A DNA stretch of 46,698 nucleotides from an uncultured Saprospiraceae bacterium (GTDB lineage: Bacteria; Bacteroidota; Bacteroidia; Chitinophagales; Saprospiraceae), in assembly GCA_937921775.1 (NCBI GenBank), contig CAKZUK010000066.1, positions 1-46,698 of the forward strand, read 5' to 3'. The notes under the pieces were generated by a model. It worked only from the letters and a program-made list of their open reading frames with translations. It was not told the origin of the DNA and searched no databases. Shown piece by piece: positions 15,925 to 23,740 of this stretch. The translations under genes and the position numbers were made by a program. How positions within the stretch are numbered: the stretch's first letter is position 1; every line of letters starts with the position of its first letter.

Positions 15925-16271
15925 TGGATGAAAATTAGATTACAGTACATTATTTTAAGTAACTGAAAATCAGTAAATTATGTGTATTTTTATTAAAAAG
16001 TGGTGATTTTTAACATTACAAAATAGAAGATTTGTCTTTGTTGACCAACTTAAAATGGGATAAACTTGTATCATCGGAAATAAAAACCAATTACTAAAAG
16101 AAAAAAGACTAATAATTCAGTCCCTGCTATTGAGGAGAAGTTACCCAAATAACTGATTAATATTTATGAACTATTCTTACTGCTTTGCACAAAGTTAGTA
16201 ATGAATAGTTCTGTGTTTAATTTTTTATTCTGACAAGAAGAAATAAAAAGTAACCCTCAAAATAATCAAAC
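15925..16271. other. 347-base divergent gap with a strong hairpin
   Basis: No coding frame is seen in this spacer between the helical unknown and the LytTR gene. The main content is the hairpin at 16168-16211, described separately. No TAnnTTTG element was found on either side. Confidence 0.5.
16168..16211. other. 44-base near-perfect hairpin upstream of a LytTR gene
   Basis: GAACTATTC (16168-16176) pairs with GAATAGTTC (16203-16211), TTACT with AGTAA, and CTTTG (16183-16187) with CAAAG (16190-16194) around a two-base loop. One T and a short GC/TT internal loop interrupt the stem. No T-run follows. It ends 60 bases before the ATG at 16272 and could be a protein-binding operator or a 5' UTR structure. 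Confidence 0.5.
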
Positions 16272-17039
16272 ATGATTACCTCTCTATTACTAGACCAAAA
16301 GCCAGATGCATTATTACGGCTTGAAAACAAAATTAATGAATGCTGCCCCAATGTGGTAGTGACTGCTGCTACCAATTGTTTGCAGCAGGCGAATCAAGTT
16401 ATTCTTGAAAGGAAACCCGATCTTCTTTTTTTAGATGTAGAAACTGGCGGTGCACCATTGTTTAACCTGTCGAGTACTCAGGTAAGTCAAGATCTGGAAG
16501 TTGTGTTTTTAACCAACGAGAAGAGTCTAACTCTAGACGTAATGAAAAAGTGTTCCATTCAATATTTGTCCAAACCGATTGTAGATAAAGAATTGATAGC
16601 TGTGGCTAATGCCGTTGAATTTAATGTCCAACGGAAAAAGGAAGCAACAGAGATTTTTCCTGCTTTTTCCAAATTAACTAAATTTAAAAATGACCTCATC
16701 GGTATTCCTACCATGGAAGGTTATGAATTTATTCCAGCACACAAAATCATTCGTTGTGAGGGCTTACAAAAATGCACCAGAGTTGTCACACAAGATAGGT
16801 CAGACATTGTCAGTTCGTATAATCTGGGTGTCTTCAAAAAGATATTACAACCATTTGGATTCTTCTTACCACACAAGTCATTTCTCATCAATCTTTCATT
16901 GATAAAGAAGTTTCACAAAGAAGGAACCATTACCATGATAGATAATGCTTATGTGCCCTTAGCTCGGCGTAAGCGTAATGATTTTCTAAATTTAATTCCT
17001 CGCCTTGCAGGCCAACGCAGTAACCTGCTTATGAGGTGA
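16272..17039 (+). CDS. orphan LytTR regulator with a degenerate receiver domain
   Basis: The 255-residue product has a receiver-like domain at about 1-120 and a LytTR DNA-binding domain at about 140-245 (ALVEF-like strand, then PHKSFLINLSLIKKFHKEG). Asp55 (LLFLDVE), Thr in VVFLTNE and Lys in YLSKPI are present. The acidic pair that binds Mg2+ is reduced to Asp8-Gln9, so phosphorylation may be weak or replaced by another signal. No kinase gene adjoins it. A hairpin upstream (16168-16211) could be its own operator. A terminator follows at 17085-17120. Confidence 0.82.
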   Translation: MITSLLLDQKPDALLRLENKINECCPNVVVTAATNCLQQANQVILERKPDLLFLDVETGGAPLFNLSSTQVSQDLEVVFLTNEKSLTLDVMKKCSIQYLSKPIVDKELIAVANAVEFNVQRKKEATEIFPAFSKLTKFKNDLIGIPTMEGYEFIPAHKIIRCEGLQKCTRVVTQDRSDIVSSYNLGVFKKILQPFGFFLPHKSFLINLSLIKKFHKEGTITMIDNAYVPLARRKRNDFLNLIPRLAGQRSNLLMR

Positions 17040-17084
17040 GCCCTCTTTTTTCGTTTTTAATTTTATCGCGTATATATATGTTAG

Positions 17085-17120
17085 ACCCTTTGGCTTTTAT
17101 TAGCCGAAGGGTGTTTTTTT
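17085..17120 (+). terminator. intrinsic terminator after the orphan LytTR gene
   Basis: ACCCTTTGGCT (17085-17095) pairs with AGCCGAAGGGT (17102-17112), one G-T pair, 6-base loop, then seven Ts at 17114-17120. Confidence 0.88.
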
Positions 17121-17325
17121 AGTCCATGATGTATTCGATTATTCTCATTCCGCCATGTTAGAAGGCATTGCAATTCCAATTCGGATTCCCATTCCTTTTC
17201 CATTCGTACCATGTCATCAACCGATGGTCAAATTTGCATTGTATGCCACTTCAATTCTACCCAATTTAGTTTCATCAAGACTAGTCGAATTGAAATAACA
17301 CCAAAAAAACATGATTATAAAAACT

Positions 17326-17643
17326 ATGAAAAAGGAAGTAATCAAAATTTATTTGTCTTCAGAAAAAGAGATCCAAAGCCAACAAAATCACAGCAATCTA
17401 CATACCGATGTAGTAGTGGAAATGGAAAATGGAGACAAACTTATTGCTTCTTTTTTTAGCTATCAAAACTTGGAGACACTTAAATCTCTTCACCAACAAA
17501 AAGGAGCATTTTTAGGTGGAAAATATTTTTGGGTAAAAGGCATGCTAATGGTTGAGAAATGCAACAGAGAAAATATTGAAATGGTGATTAAAGACTTGAT
17601 GGATGAAGGCGACTTTAAACGTGTCTTTAGAAAAATAAATTAA
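17326..17643 (+). CDS. small cytoplasmic protein of unknown function
   Basis: ATG 17326 (MKKEVIKIYLSSEKE) is preferred to the upstream ATG at 17311 because it begins the folded-looking part; the difference is five residues. The product of about 105 residues has no signal or membrane segment. It contains VVVEMENGDKLIASFFSY, then GAFLGGKYFWVKGMLMVEKC and a charged C-terminal helix. The look is of a small beta-alpha housekeeping protein. I cannot name the family. Motif B begins 14 bases after its stop, so it is probably separate from the adhesin operon. Confidence 0.65.
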   Translation: MKKEVIKIYLSSEKEIQSQQNHSNLHTDVVVEMENGDKLIASFFSYQNLETLKSLHQQKGAFLGGKYFWVKGMLMVEKCNRENIEMVIKDLMDEGDFKRVFRKIN

Positions 17644-17657
17644 AAACGCACAGAGAA

Positions 17658-17697
17658 GGTAAGATTTCTAATGCGACTCCGATATACAGATGAATTG
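17658..17697 (+). promoter_or_regulatory. shared promoter-like motif, copy B, before the adhesin operon
   Basis: GGTAAGATT (17658-17666), ten bases, CTCCGATATA (17677-17686), four bases, TGAATTG (17691-17697). It is identical to copy A at all 26 of these positions, with the same spacing. The adhesin ATG is 83 bases further on. Confidence 0.6.
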
Positions 17698-17714
17698 TAA
17701 ACCTATGAACAGAA

Positions 17715-17762
17715 ATGGGGCATGCCGAAAACCCATCTAAAATAAAAGAGTAGGCATTTTTT
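17715..17762 (+). promoter_or_regulatory. attenuator-like leader of the adhesin operon
   Basis: ATGGG (17715-17719) can pair with CCCAT (17732-17736). ATGCC (17722-17726) can pair with GGCAT (17753-17757), which runs into six Ts (17757-17762). The two pairings cross, so they exclude each other or form a pseudoknot, as in an antiterminator/terminator switch. The stems are short (5 bp), so this is tentative. Confidence 0.3.
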
Positions 17763-17779
17763 AAACTAATTGATTTACT

Positions 17780-20700
17780 ATGAAAGTATTTAAATGTATT
17801 TTAATCATCCTTGTCGCCTTTGGCAGCATAATCCAATCGATAGATGCGCAATCTATTTCAGGTGTTGTAAACGATTATGCCAAAGTTTCTTTTGTTGGAA
17901 CCAATAGCGTTAATGTCGCGGCACCATACTCGCCCGCTCCCTTTAATGCAGGAGAAAAAGTACTGCTCATTCAAATGAAGGGAGCAAGTGTCGATTCCAC
18001 AAATACCGCCTCTTACGGAGCTATTAGTAATTACGGGAGTGCGGGTAACTATGAGGTATTGACCATTATAGGAAGAGATGCGAATATCATTTTCTTCGAA
18101 TGTGATATTATCCGGGATTATGATCCTGCACTTTTCGTACAACTGGTGCGAATCCCTGTATACCCCAATCCTACGGTTGTAGCAACGCTTACTGCGGGCC
18201 CCTGGGATGGAAACGCAGGTGGGATCCTTGCCTTAGAAACGCCGGGCACGCTTACTCTCAATTCAAACATAAATGTTTCTGAATTAGGTTTTCGAGGCGG
18301 GATACAAGATACCAATCCTGATGGGTCTTGTGGTTCCGGTTATGCCGACTATTTCTATAATCTTGCATCAGGTGCTGGTGCAGAAAAAGGCGAAGGTATT
18401 GCCATCACAATCCCAGGCCAAGAAGTAGGTAAAGGTGCGATGGCCAATGGAGGAGGTGGTGGAAATAAACACAACAGTGGAGGAGCAGGAGGAGGCAATT
18501 TTACTATGGGTGGCCAAGGTGGAAATCTAGCGAGCTTTTGCTCATTTGGAAATGCTGGTGGACTAGGAGCCTATTCATTGAGTTACAATCTTTCCGACAA
18601 TAAAGTTTTTCTCGGCGGTGGAGGTGGAGCAGGTGATCACAATGATTTGGCTGGTGCCTATTCTGGTGGTAATGGAGGAGGAATGATATTCTTAAATGCC
18701 AACACTATTGAAGGGAATAACAATAAAATTCAATCCAACGGAACTTCTGTGCCACTAATCCCTAATAGCCTTGGGGATGGAGCTGGCGGCGGTGGAGCAG
18801 GTGGAACTATATTGTTAGATGTTTCAAGTTATGGAACCACAAATATTCAACTGGAAGCCAACGGAGGAAACGGTGGTTCGCAAAACGTCTCCTATCCCGC
18901 TTGCTTTGGCCCTGGAGGTGGCGGCGGAACTGGATTCGTATGGGTAAGTGGTGGTGGTGTTCCGTCTAACGTAAATTTTCAAACTTTATTTGGTGATGCA
19001 GGTGTAGATGTAAACCCCACTTCCATGTGTATGGGAGAAAGTTATGGTGCTGAACCTGGCAACGAAGGAGAAGGTTTCTTACCTGAATTCACACCGCTTT
19101 ATAATGAGTGCTCCGTGCCCTGCGATCCCACGGTACCTGATACCTGCTGCAACGCAGTTGTCGATGTAATTTTCCTTCTTGATAATTCAGGATCGGTTAG
19201 CACATCAGAGTTTAATGGAATGATCACACTGGCGCAAAATTCTATTTTAGAAATTGATAGCGCTTACTGTGATGCCCTTTTTGCGGTGACACATTATGCG
19301 GGGTACTGTGGAGACGAAATTCATATTGAACATGACTTTACAACGGCAACTACTGCGCAAAGTATAACTCGGCCGAGCACCTTTTCCTCGGGTGGTGACG
19401 ACCTGAATGAGGCATTAGGTACTTTGTCTAATGCGATTGATGGTACGGCGAATCCGCTCATTGTTTCGGGTATCACTAGCTTAAGTGGCCGTGCGGGAGC
19501 AGTGACCTTGCTCGTTGTTTTTACAGATGCCGGAGCTTACGCTACACCTTCAAGTGGATGTATTGGTGGTGGTTCAGCAATGAAACCATATAATAATTCG
19601 AATCTTTTAAAATCTTCACCGTACAACATTGGAATTACATTGGTTCATTTTGAGCCAACTTTGGCAAATGTGCAATCAGTTGGTGCTGCCATTTCAAGTA
19701 ATGGAGGTGCTTATTCAGGAGTGGTTGATGCCAATGTAGATCCTGTTTCTAATGCATTGCCTCGGCAGTTTATTGTAGCTAATTTCGGTTCTACTACCTT
19801 AAATATTCTCAATTCTACACCACCCTGTGATTCTTTGGTGCCTTTTGTTTGCTGTGATGATTTGTCTGTGATAACCAACGATGATCCAAATCCAAATGCT
19901 TGTTGCTATGACCTGGATTTGACAAATAATGTTGGCTCTAGTATCACTTGTTTTGAAGTAGAAATGCTGTCAACTGACTGGCAGTTTAATACTGGATCAT
20001 TGGCAGTTGGTTCTGGTTTTGGATGGCAATCCACTCCCACCAACTCTAAATTGATAATAGAACATAGTAGTGGAGCAATTCCGGCAGGGCCTTCTCCCAA
20101 TGCGCTCGAATACTGTGTTGCCCCTACAACAGCTAGCCCATCTACAACTGTAACACTTATTTATCGTTGGTACCAAATATTACCTGATGGTTCAAAACGA
20201 GAGGTTTGCACTGAAACAATTGAAAGACAATGTGACCCTCCAGTCCCTGGTCCTTGTTTGAACATGGATGATATTACTGTGGCCTGTAATCCTGATAACC
20301 CCTACGAATATTTCGTCAACTTTACAGTGATCAATAACAGTAGTTTTGATGCGGATAAAATTGTGCTTGAAGATTTGGATCCTGGATTTGCTTTTAGCTT
20401 TTGTAGTGTATCATCGCCAACCAATATTATTGCCATACCAACAAGCCCAAACCCATTGCCATCAGGAGCAACTTCCACGACGATGTGTGTGAAAATTATC
20501 GCACCTAATCCAGTTTGGTCGCCTACGGATGTTTGCTTTGACTTAGGATTGTTTGGTGAATTTGACTGTTGTCATTCTGCTGATTCGGTTTGTATCACTT
20601 TGGAGAATTGCTGTAACCCCTGCGATGAAAGAGATTTAGTAATCGACGAATTGCAAACGGATTCTGCGGATTGCTGTTATTCGCTAGACATTGTTGACAG

Positions 20701-22696
20701 TTGTGGTTACGCGTTTTTTACAAAAGTAGAAACCGAAATTATTACACCTGGTGTCATCTTTGGATATCACGCTTTGGGCGGACCAGATGCAGCGAATTGG
20801 TTTGTATTGGCTAATTCGAGTCAGACTAGTATTACCTGGTGGAATTACAATAGTTATATTCCTTTCGGAACAACACAGGACATCATGCAATTTTGCCTAA
20901 GCGGAATTACAGACCCTTCACAAGTGCCGCAAGAAGTTGTTGTCAAGTGGTATGCACAAAACAGCGCTGGTGAAGATTACATCGCATGTACCGATACCTT
21001 GGAATTTGAATGTGAGGTGCCTCCACTAGATTACAGTTGCCTAAATATTTCTGATCGCGAAATAGAATGTGTGGAAGATAGTAGCAAGTACCGTTATACT
21101 TTTACAGTTACCAATACCTCAACAATACCATTCTCAGCGGATTATTTGGATGTAAGTATTCTGGCGCCCGCATCTGTTTACTTCAGCCCATCAGGTGGAA
21201 TATTTCCATTGCCGACACCATTTAATCCAGGTGATTCGCATCAGGTGACAGCCTGTATCGAAACGACAGGTACCTTCCCGGTTGCACCGCAGGATTTGGT
21301 TTTACGCTATCGCTTGCGATACGCCATGGGAGACACTTGCTGCTATAATACACAATTGGATACCTTGTTTATTCCACCTTGTGGACCGGCAGATTGTGAT
21401 TCATTAGTTGTTTCAATTGATCAGTCAACGTCTGACTCTTGTTGCCATACTTTGGACTTTAATAATCTGTATACCGATCCGATTTATACCATCGAACTAG
21501 AGGTGCTGACGGTGGGCGTTATTTTTGGAAATCACGCCACAGGTGGTTCAAGTCCCTCAAATTGGCACAACCCACTTTCAACGGCAACGAAAATACAATG
21601 GGCTTTACTCAGTGGTAATCAATTGCCCTATGGAACCACTGCTTATGATGATCTGGTCAACTTCTGCCTGGACGGAATTGACCCTGGAGAAACACCTCAG
21701 GACGTGGTCGTGCGATGGTTGGATGGAGATTCAATGGTGGTTTGCACGGATACTTTGACCTTCGATTGTATTGATGACTACAACTGTGTTGATTTGACAG
21801 ATACACAATTGTATTGTGAAGAGAATGGCGATTACAACTTTACATTTACTGTTGTCAATAATTCGAATCCGGCGCATGTAGCAGATATGCTTAAGATACG
21901 TCCGGTACCACCTATTAATCCAATTCAATTTGCCAATGGCAGTTTTTTACTAAGTCCGGCATTGAATTTTGGCAACAGCTTCACAGGTAGTACTACCATA
22001 ACGGGAGCCGTACCTGGAGATACCCTGAAGTTTGAAATGCGAATGGAGGATACCACTTCGGGTGACAGTTGGTGTTGTTTTGAAAGTGACACCTTCTCCA
22101 TTGTGATACCGTCTTGTTGTTGTTCTGACTCTACTTCCTTTTACGATTTGGTCGACATGGGATTTGATACACTAGCGGTCTGTGATACGCTTACCGTAAA
22201 AGGTCTGGCGCTCGATTCCTGTCATCAGGTGACTTGGACTTGGGGTGATGGCACCGCTGATACCGGACCCATATCTGGCGATTCAACAGTGACTCATGAT
22301 TTCGGATGGCCGGGAGTGTACAATGTTTGTATGGAAGTTGAAAATGTGGATGCAGATGGGAATCTCTGTTGGGAGGAAACCTATTGCGAAGATATAACAG
22401 TAGAGAGCTGCTGTAATTTGAACACAATTGTCGTCAATAATGGTTTGACACCAAACGGAGATGGCTTTAATGATGAGTTTAAGATTGTGGGAGTGGAGCA
22501 ATGTAAAAGCGTTGGAATCACCATTTATAATCGCTGGGGTAATGTAGTCTATAAACAGAGTGATTATGAGTTAGGACCCAACTGGGATGGCGTTAGTAAA
22601 ATGGAGAAAGCATTACCTCAAGGAACCTATTATTATATCATCGAATTTAAAGACCTAGGCGAGAAAAAAGCAGGCTACCTCGACGTGAGGTATTAA
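17780..22696 (+). CDS. large T9SS-secreted adhesin with VWA, Cys-rich repeats, PKD-like and CHU_C domains
   Basis: The 1638-residue product has a signal peptide ending ...QSIDAQ. A Gly-rich beta region spans about 30-450, with many GGGGG runs. A von Willebrand A domain has Asp468-x-Ser470-x-Ser472 (LLDNSGSVS) and Thr582-Asp583, so the metal-binding MIDAS is intact. Three tandem pairs of Cys-rich domains run from about 683 to 1450, and a PKD-like domain (WTWGDGTADT) lies near 1495. The C-terminal gliding-motility-type (CHU_C, type B) sorting domain has LTPNGDGFNDEFKI and IYNRWGNVVY. It should be exported by the T9SS and held on the surface, acting in attachment or gliding. The PorP/SprF gene directly downstream is the usual partner of type B cargo. 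Motif B and an attenuator-like leader precede it. Confidence 0.92.
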   Translation: MKVFKCILIILVAFGSIIQSIDAQSISGVVNDYAKVSFVGTNSVNVAAPYSPAPFNAGEKVLLIQMKGASVDSTNTASYGAISNYGSAGNYEVLTIIGRDANIIFFECDIIRDYDPALFVQLVRIPVYPNPTVVATLTAGPWDGNAGGILALETPGTLTLNSNINVSELGFRGGIQDTNPDGSCGSGYADYFYNLASGAGAEKGEGIAITIPGQEVGKGAMANGGGGGNKHNSGGAGGGNFTMGGQGGNLASFCSFGNAGGLGAYSLSYNLSDNKVFLGGGGGAGDHNDLAGAYSGGNGGGMIFLNANTIEGNNNKIQSNGTSVPLIPNSLGDGAGGGGAGGTILLDVSSYGTTNIQLEANGGNGGSQNVSYPACFGPGGGGGTGFVWVSGGGVPSNVNFQTLFGDAGVDVNPTSMCMGESYGAEPGNEGEGFLPEFTPLYNECSVPCDPTVPDTCCNAVVDVIFLLDNSGSVSTSEFNGMITLAQNSILEIDSAYCDALFAVTHYAGYCGDEIHIEHDFTTATTAQSITRPSTFSSGGDDLNEALGTLSNAIDGTANPLIVSGITSLSGRAGAVTLLVVFTDAGAYATPSSGCIGGGSAMKPYNNSNLLKSSPYNIGITLVHFEPTLANVQSVGAAISSNGGAYSGVVDANVDPVSNALPRQFIVANFGSTTLNILNSTPPCDSLVPFVCCDDLSVITNDDPNPNACCYDLDLTNNVGSSITCFEVEMLSTDWQFNTGSLAVGSGFGWQSTPTNSKLIIEHSSGAIPAGPSPNALEYCVAPTTASPSTTVTLIYRWYQILPDGSKREVCTETIERQCDPPVPGPCLNMDDITVACNPDNPYEYFVNFTVINNSSFDADKIVLEDLDPGFAFSFCSVSSPTNIIAIPTSPNPLPSGATSTTMCVKIIAPNPVWSPTDVCFDLGLFGEFDCCHSADSVCITLENCCNPCDERDLVIDELQTDSADCCYSLDIVDSCGYAFFTKVETEIITPGVIFGYHALGGPDAANWFVLANSSQTSITWWNYNSYIPFGTTQDIMQFCLSGITDPSQVPQEVVVKWYAQNSAGEDYIACTDTLEFECEVPPLDYSCLNISDREIECVEDSSKYRYTFTVTNTSTIPFSADYLDVSILAPASVYFSPSGGIFPLPTPFNPGDSHQVTACIETTGTFPVAPQDLVLRYRLRYAMGDTCCYNTQLDTLFIPPCGPADCDSLVVSIDQSTSDSCCHTLDFNNLYTDPIYTIELEVLTVGVIFGNHATGGSSPSNWHNPLSTATKIQWALLSGNQLPYGTTAYDDLVNFCLDGIDPGETPQDVVVRWLDGDSMVVCTDTLTFDCIDDYNCVDLTDTQLYCEENGDYNFTFTVVNNSNPAHVADMLKIRPVPPINPIQFANGSFLLSPALNFGNSFTGSTTITGAVPGDTLKFEMRMEDTTSGDSWCCFESDTFSIVIPSCCCSDSTSFYDLVDMGFDTLAVCDTLTVKGLALDSCHQVTWTWGDGTADTGPISGDSTVTHDFGWPGVYNVCMEVENVDADGNLCWEETYCEDITVESCCNLNTIVVNNGLTPNGDGFNDEFKIVGVEQCKSVGITIYNRWGNVVYKQSDYELGPNWDGVSKMEKALPQGTYYYIIEFKDLGEKKAGYLDVRY
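19826..22125 (+). repeat. three tandem A/B Cys-rich domain pairs inside the adhesin
   Basis: A units begin with Cys-Asp at 19826, 20621 and 21394. Each A unit has a CCY/CCH-x-LD strand, a ...GVIFG-type middle (clearest in copies 2 and 3) and a RWY/KWY/RWL...VCTDTL-type end. Each is followed by a B unit starting C-L/V-N/D-x-x-D (VNFTVINNS, YTFTVTNTS, FTFTVVNNS). The period is about 730-800 bases. The copies are diverged, so these are protein-level repeats. Confidence 0.75.
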
Positions 22697-22703
22697 TCCG
22701 ATT

Positions 22704-22740
22704 GTCGTCAGGTGTCGTTAGATACCTGACGACTTATTTT
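22704..22740 (+). terminator. intercistronic terminator-like hairpin
   Basis: GTCGTCAGGT (22704-22713) pairs perfectly with ACCTGACGAC (22724-22733) around a 10-base loop, followed by TTATTTT. It lies 8 bases after the adhesin stop and would reduce read-through into the PorP gene or stabilise the adhesin mRNA. Confidence 0.65.
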
Positions 22741-22759
22741 AAAAAAATAAATTAAACGG

Positions 22760-22808
22760 CTTTGGCAAAAAAAAACAAACAAGTTTGAAGTCATAGTATT
22801 TGCCAAAG
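22760..22808 (+). promoter_or_regulatory. 10-bp stem in the leader of the PorP/SprF gene
   Basis: CTTTGGCAAA (22760-22769) is an exact inverted repeat of TTTGCCAAAG (22799-22808), with a 29-base A-rich loop. It ends 17 bases before the ATG at 22826 and abuts the ribosome-binding region, so it could affect translation or mRNA decay. Confidence 0.45.
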
Positions 22809-22825
22809 GAAAAAAAATAATAACA

Positions 22826-23728
22826 ATGAAAAAGTTAATTGTCATCATAGTCTTTTTAACAGGAATTTTGGCTACAGGGTTTGCACAACAGGATGCCATG
22901 TTTACCAAATATATGTTCAACTCTCTAGTCTTTAATCCGGCGTATGCTGGAAGCCAGGGCTATTGGGATATCAACGCAACTTACAGAAAACAGTGGCTTT
23001 CGTTTGATGGCGCACCGGTCACTTTTTTAGGTGGAGCGGAAGGCGCAATTGGAGAGAATGTGGGAGTAGGTCTTACCTTATTTAACGATCAGGTAGGAGT
23101 AGATCGCCGTACAGATTTTTCACTCAATTATGCCTATCGTTTTCGAACAACAGAGGGGAAGTTTGCCATTGGTATTAAAGCAGGAGCAGCTTTTTTTAGA
23201 ACTGATTTTCAAGATTTGGAAGTAGATCCTGGAGATCCACTTTATGCGGCAGATGTCAAAACGGCTAATCCTTACGCAGGTGTCGGCATTTTTTACAATA
23301 GTGATCGATTCTACTTTGGTTTGTCATCTCCAACTTTAATTTCAATAGATACTGATAAGTCGGATGCTACACCAAAATTTTTGAAACCTCACTTTTATGG
23401 AAATATTGGTTTTATTACGCCCGTAGGTGAACGAGTGGAACTACGTCCATCTATTTTGTTAAGTTTCCAAGAGGCGGCACCATTCCAAGCACACCTTAAC
23501 TTGTCGGCCATATTTTCCAAACGCTTTGCACTAGGCTTGTCGTATCGTACGGGAGATGCGATCAATATCAACACTGTCATTTTTGTTAGTAAGCAATTCC
23601 GAATCGGAGCAGCTTATGATTATACGCTTTCCGGTTTGCGGAAATTTAATAATGGCTCTTTTGAGTTTATGATGGGTTATAGTTTTGGAGAAGAGGTTAA
23701 GAAAATCCAAGGTGTTCGAAATCTTTAG
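22826..23728 (+). CDS. PorP/SprF family T9SS outer-membrane protein
   Basis: The 300-residue product has a signal peptide (LIVIIVFLTGILATGFAQQ) and the family signature QDAMFTKYMFNSLVFNPAYAGS just after it. Repeated amphipathic strands end in MMGYSFG, as in a beta-barrel. PorP/SprF proteins sit in the outer membrane, where they receive or attach T9SS cargo; SprF is needed for the SprB adhesin of Flavobacterium. Placement between an adhesin with a type B C-terminal domain and a PorE-like lipoprotein fits this role exactly. The length is typical. It follows the adhesin by 129 bases containing two hairpins, and the next gene begins 12 bases after its stop. Confidence 0.93.
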   Translation: MKKLIVIIVFLTGILATGFAQQDAMFTKYMFNSLVFNPAYAGSQGYWDINATYRKQWLSFDGAPVTFLGGAEGAIGENVGVGLTLFNDQVGVDRRTDFSLNYAYRFRTTEGKFAIGIKAGAAFFRTDFQDLEVDPGDPLYAADVKTANPYAGVGIFYNSDRFYFGLSSPTLISIDTDKSDATPKFLKPHFYGNIGFITPVGERVELRPSILLSFQEAAPFQAHLNLSAIFSKRFALGLSYRTGDAININTVIFVSKQFRIGAAYDYTLSGLRKFNNGSFEFMMGYSFGEEVKKIQGVRNL

Positions 23729-23740
23729 AAAACAATAATT

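Noticed and set aside
17211..17459. 82-residue plus-strand frame overlapping the small protein at 17326
   Set aside because: It lies in a different frame from a better supported gene and ends abruptly in low-complexity residues.
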